A DNA stretch of 30,741 bases from Welwitschia mirabilis (Eukaryota > Gnetophyta > Gnetopsida > Welwitschiales): NCBI GenBank assembly GCA_051453625.1, contig JBOZIK010000001.1, forward strand, positions 251,799,060-251,829,800, in the 5' to 3' direction. Position 1 is the first letter of the stretch. Each line of letters begins with the position of its first letter. Under the pieces are notes generated by a model, which searched no databases, was not told the DNA's origin, and worked only from the letters and a program-made list of their open reading frames with translations. This document shows positions 30,060 to 30,741 of this stretch, in pieces. Position numbers and translations under genes: made by a program.

Positions 30060-30741
30060 ATAAGGGCATGTTCCTCTTCAAGATTTAGATGAGGAAAATA
30101 CATAGAAAGCCATTGATCACAAGCTCATAGAGATAATGTAAACACCAATGGCTACTTCACATATAAATTTGGTTAATAGAACTAAGTCTTATTATGATGA
30201 CTATGATACCTTGTGGAATACTTTTTATGTAAATAATGATCTTGAGTTGATTAATCTCATTACAAGCATGAATAACCATTTCTATGTAGGGGCTAAAATG
30301 AATTATCTTGTAGCTTAAATAAAAATTATTAAAACAAAAGTTACTAAGATAGATCTAACTCAAAAAGTTTGTATAAAGTATGTTAACTTAATTTGTTGCT
30401 ATTTGGAGGATCCATTTCTTTGTAGCTACATCCTATCTCTTCATGGAAGTAAGGGATATTTAATATAAACTTTAACACATATAATAAGGATCTTATTATT
30501 ACACAAGCTTAGTTTAACTTCACATAATCCTTCTCCTCTGGTGAATCTTGCAACATTTTTCATTCTTATGAATCTCCACTTAAATATAAGTAGTCTTCTC
30601 ATAACTCTTATCCATCAAGGACATCATATCATGATAAGGATAAGGCATTGAAAAAATAGAAAAATAAGTCTAATTAGAATTTGCTAAAAAAGAAGCACGT
30701 TTATCATACTACTACTCTGAATAAAAACAAATATTAGTGCT
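30060..30741 (+). pseudogene. Gag-like retrotransposon relic, runs off the window
   Basis: One plus frame from about 30064 to 30470 is protein-like with scattered stops: GHVPLQDLDEENT, then TPMATSHINLVNRTKSYYDD, YDTLWNTFYVNND, NNHFYVGAKMNYLVA. A second frame from about 30415 to the end is hydrophilic and Ser/Asn-rich (FSSGESCNIFHSYESPLKYK, then SYPSRTSYHDKDKALKK). It ends in NLLKKKHVYHTT (about 30678-30715), which has the shape of a CCHC knuckle of the CxxCKKKGHxxxxC type with Cys and Gly decayed. Most stops are TAG or TAA where Gln would fit. The order (globular, then Ser/Asn-rich, then basic knuckle) is that of a gag protein. Copia or gypsy cannot be decided; protease and pol would lie to the right, outside the window. 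Confidence 0.45.

Overview
The window looks like gene-poor plant nuclear DNA. It is very AT-rich and strongly CpG-depleted, and it is built from old, decayed LTR retrotransposons, microsatellites and short tandem repeats. I see no intact host gene, rRNA, tRNA or CRISPR array. Every long open frame is either a retroelement relic or a chance frame in AT-rich sequence. The species cannot be named from the sequence. The Ty1-copia relics resemble plant Sirevirus-like (SIRE/Maximus) elements.

Layout. 1-1.1 kb: a broken minus-strand ORF (334-1004) of unknown family, with a coiled-coil-like middle. 1.3-2.6 kb: a probable plus-strand LTR with internal repeats, ending at a clean initiator-tRNA-Met primer binding site (PBS, 2611-2622). 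2.6-10 kb: mostly featureless AT-rich DNA with a 35-bp tandem duplication, a CA array, an ATATT array, TA arrays and a 100-N gap flanked by duplicated sequence. 10.1-12.8 kb: gypsy-type LTR-like fragments, a 29-bp tandem array and a 57-bp repeat. 12,827-20,051: a complete but dead minus-strand Ty1-copia element. It has two LTRs of about 1.33 kb, a decayed PBS, gag with zinc knuckles, a truncated pol, a second ORF (ORF2) placed where Sireviruses carry an env-like gene, and two polypurine tracts. 20-24 kb: nothing recognised. 24.06-26.05 kb: a second relic of the same copia family on the plus strand (gag C-terminus, protease, integrase). It is followed by a paralogous ORF2 at 27,301. 28.7-30.7 kb: leader-like repeats and a further gag-like relic that runs off the window.

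How the parts relate. The two copia relics align with each other in the gag tail, the second zinc knuckle and ORF2. Neither retains a recognisable reverse transcriptase or RNase H. Their stop codons and lost catalytic residues are often explained by C-to-T or G-to-A changes, as expected for long-methylated, silenced repeats. The most interesting material is the ORF2 pair with its shared leader and AGATGTCT/AGACATCT palindromes, and the unexplained ORF relic at 334-1004.
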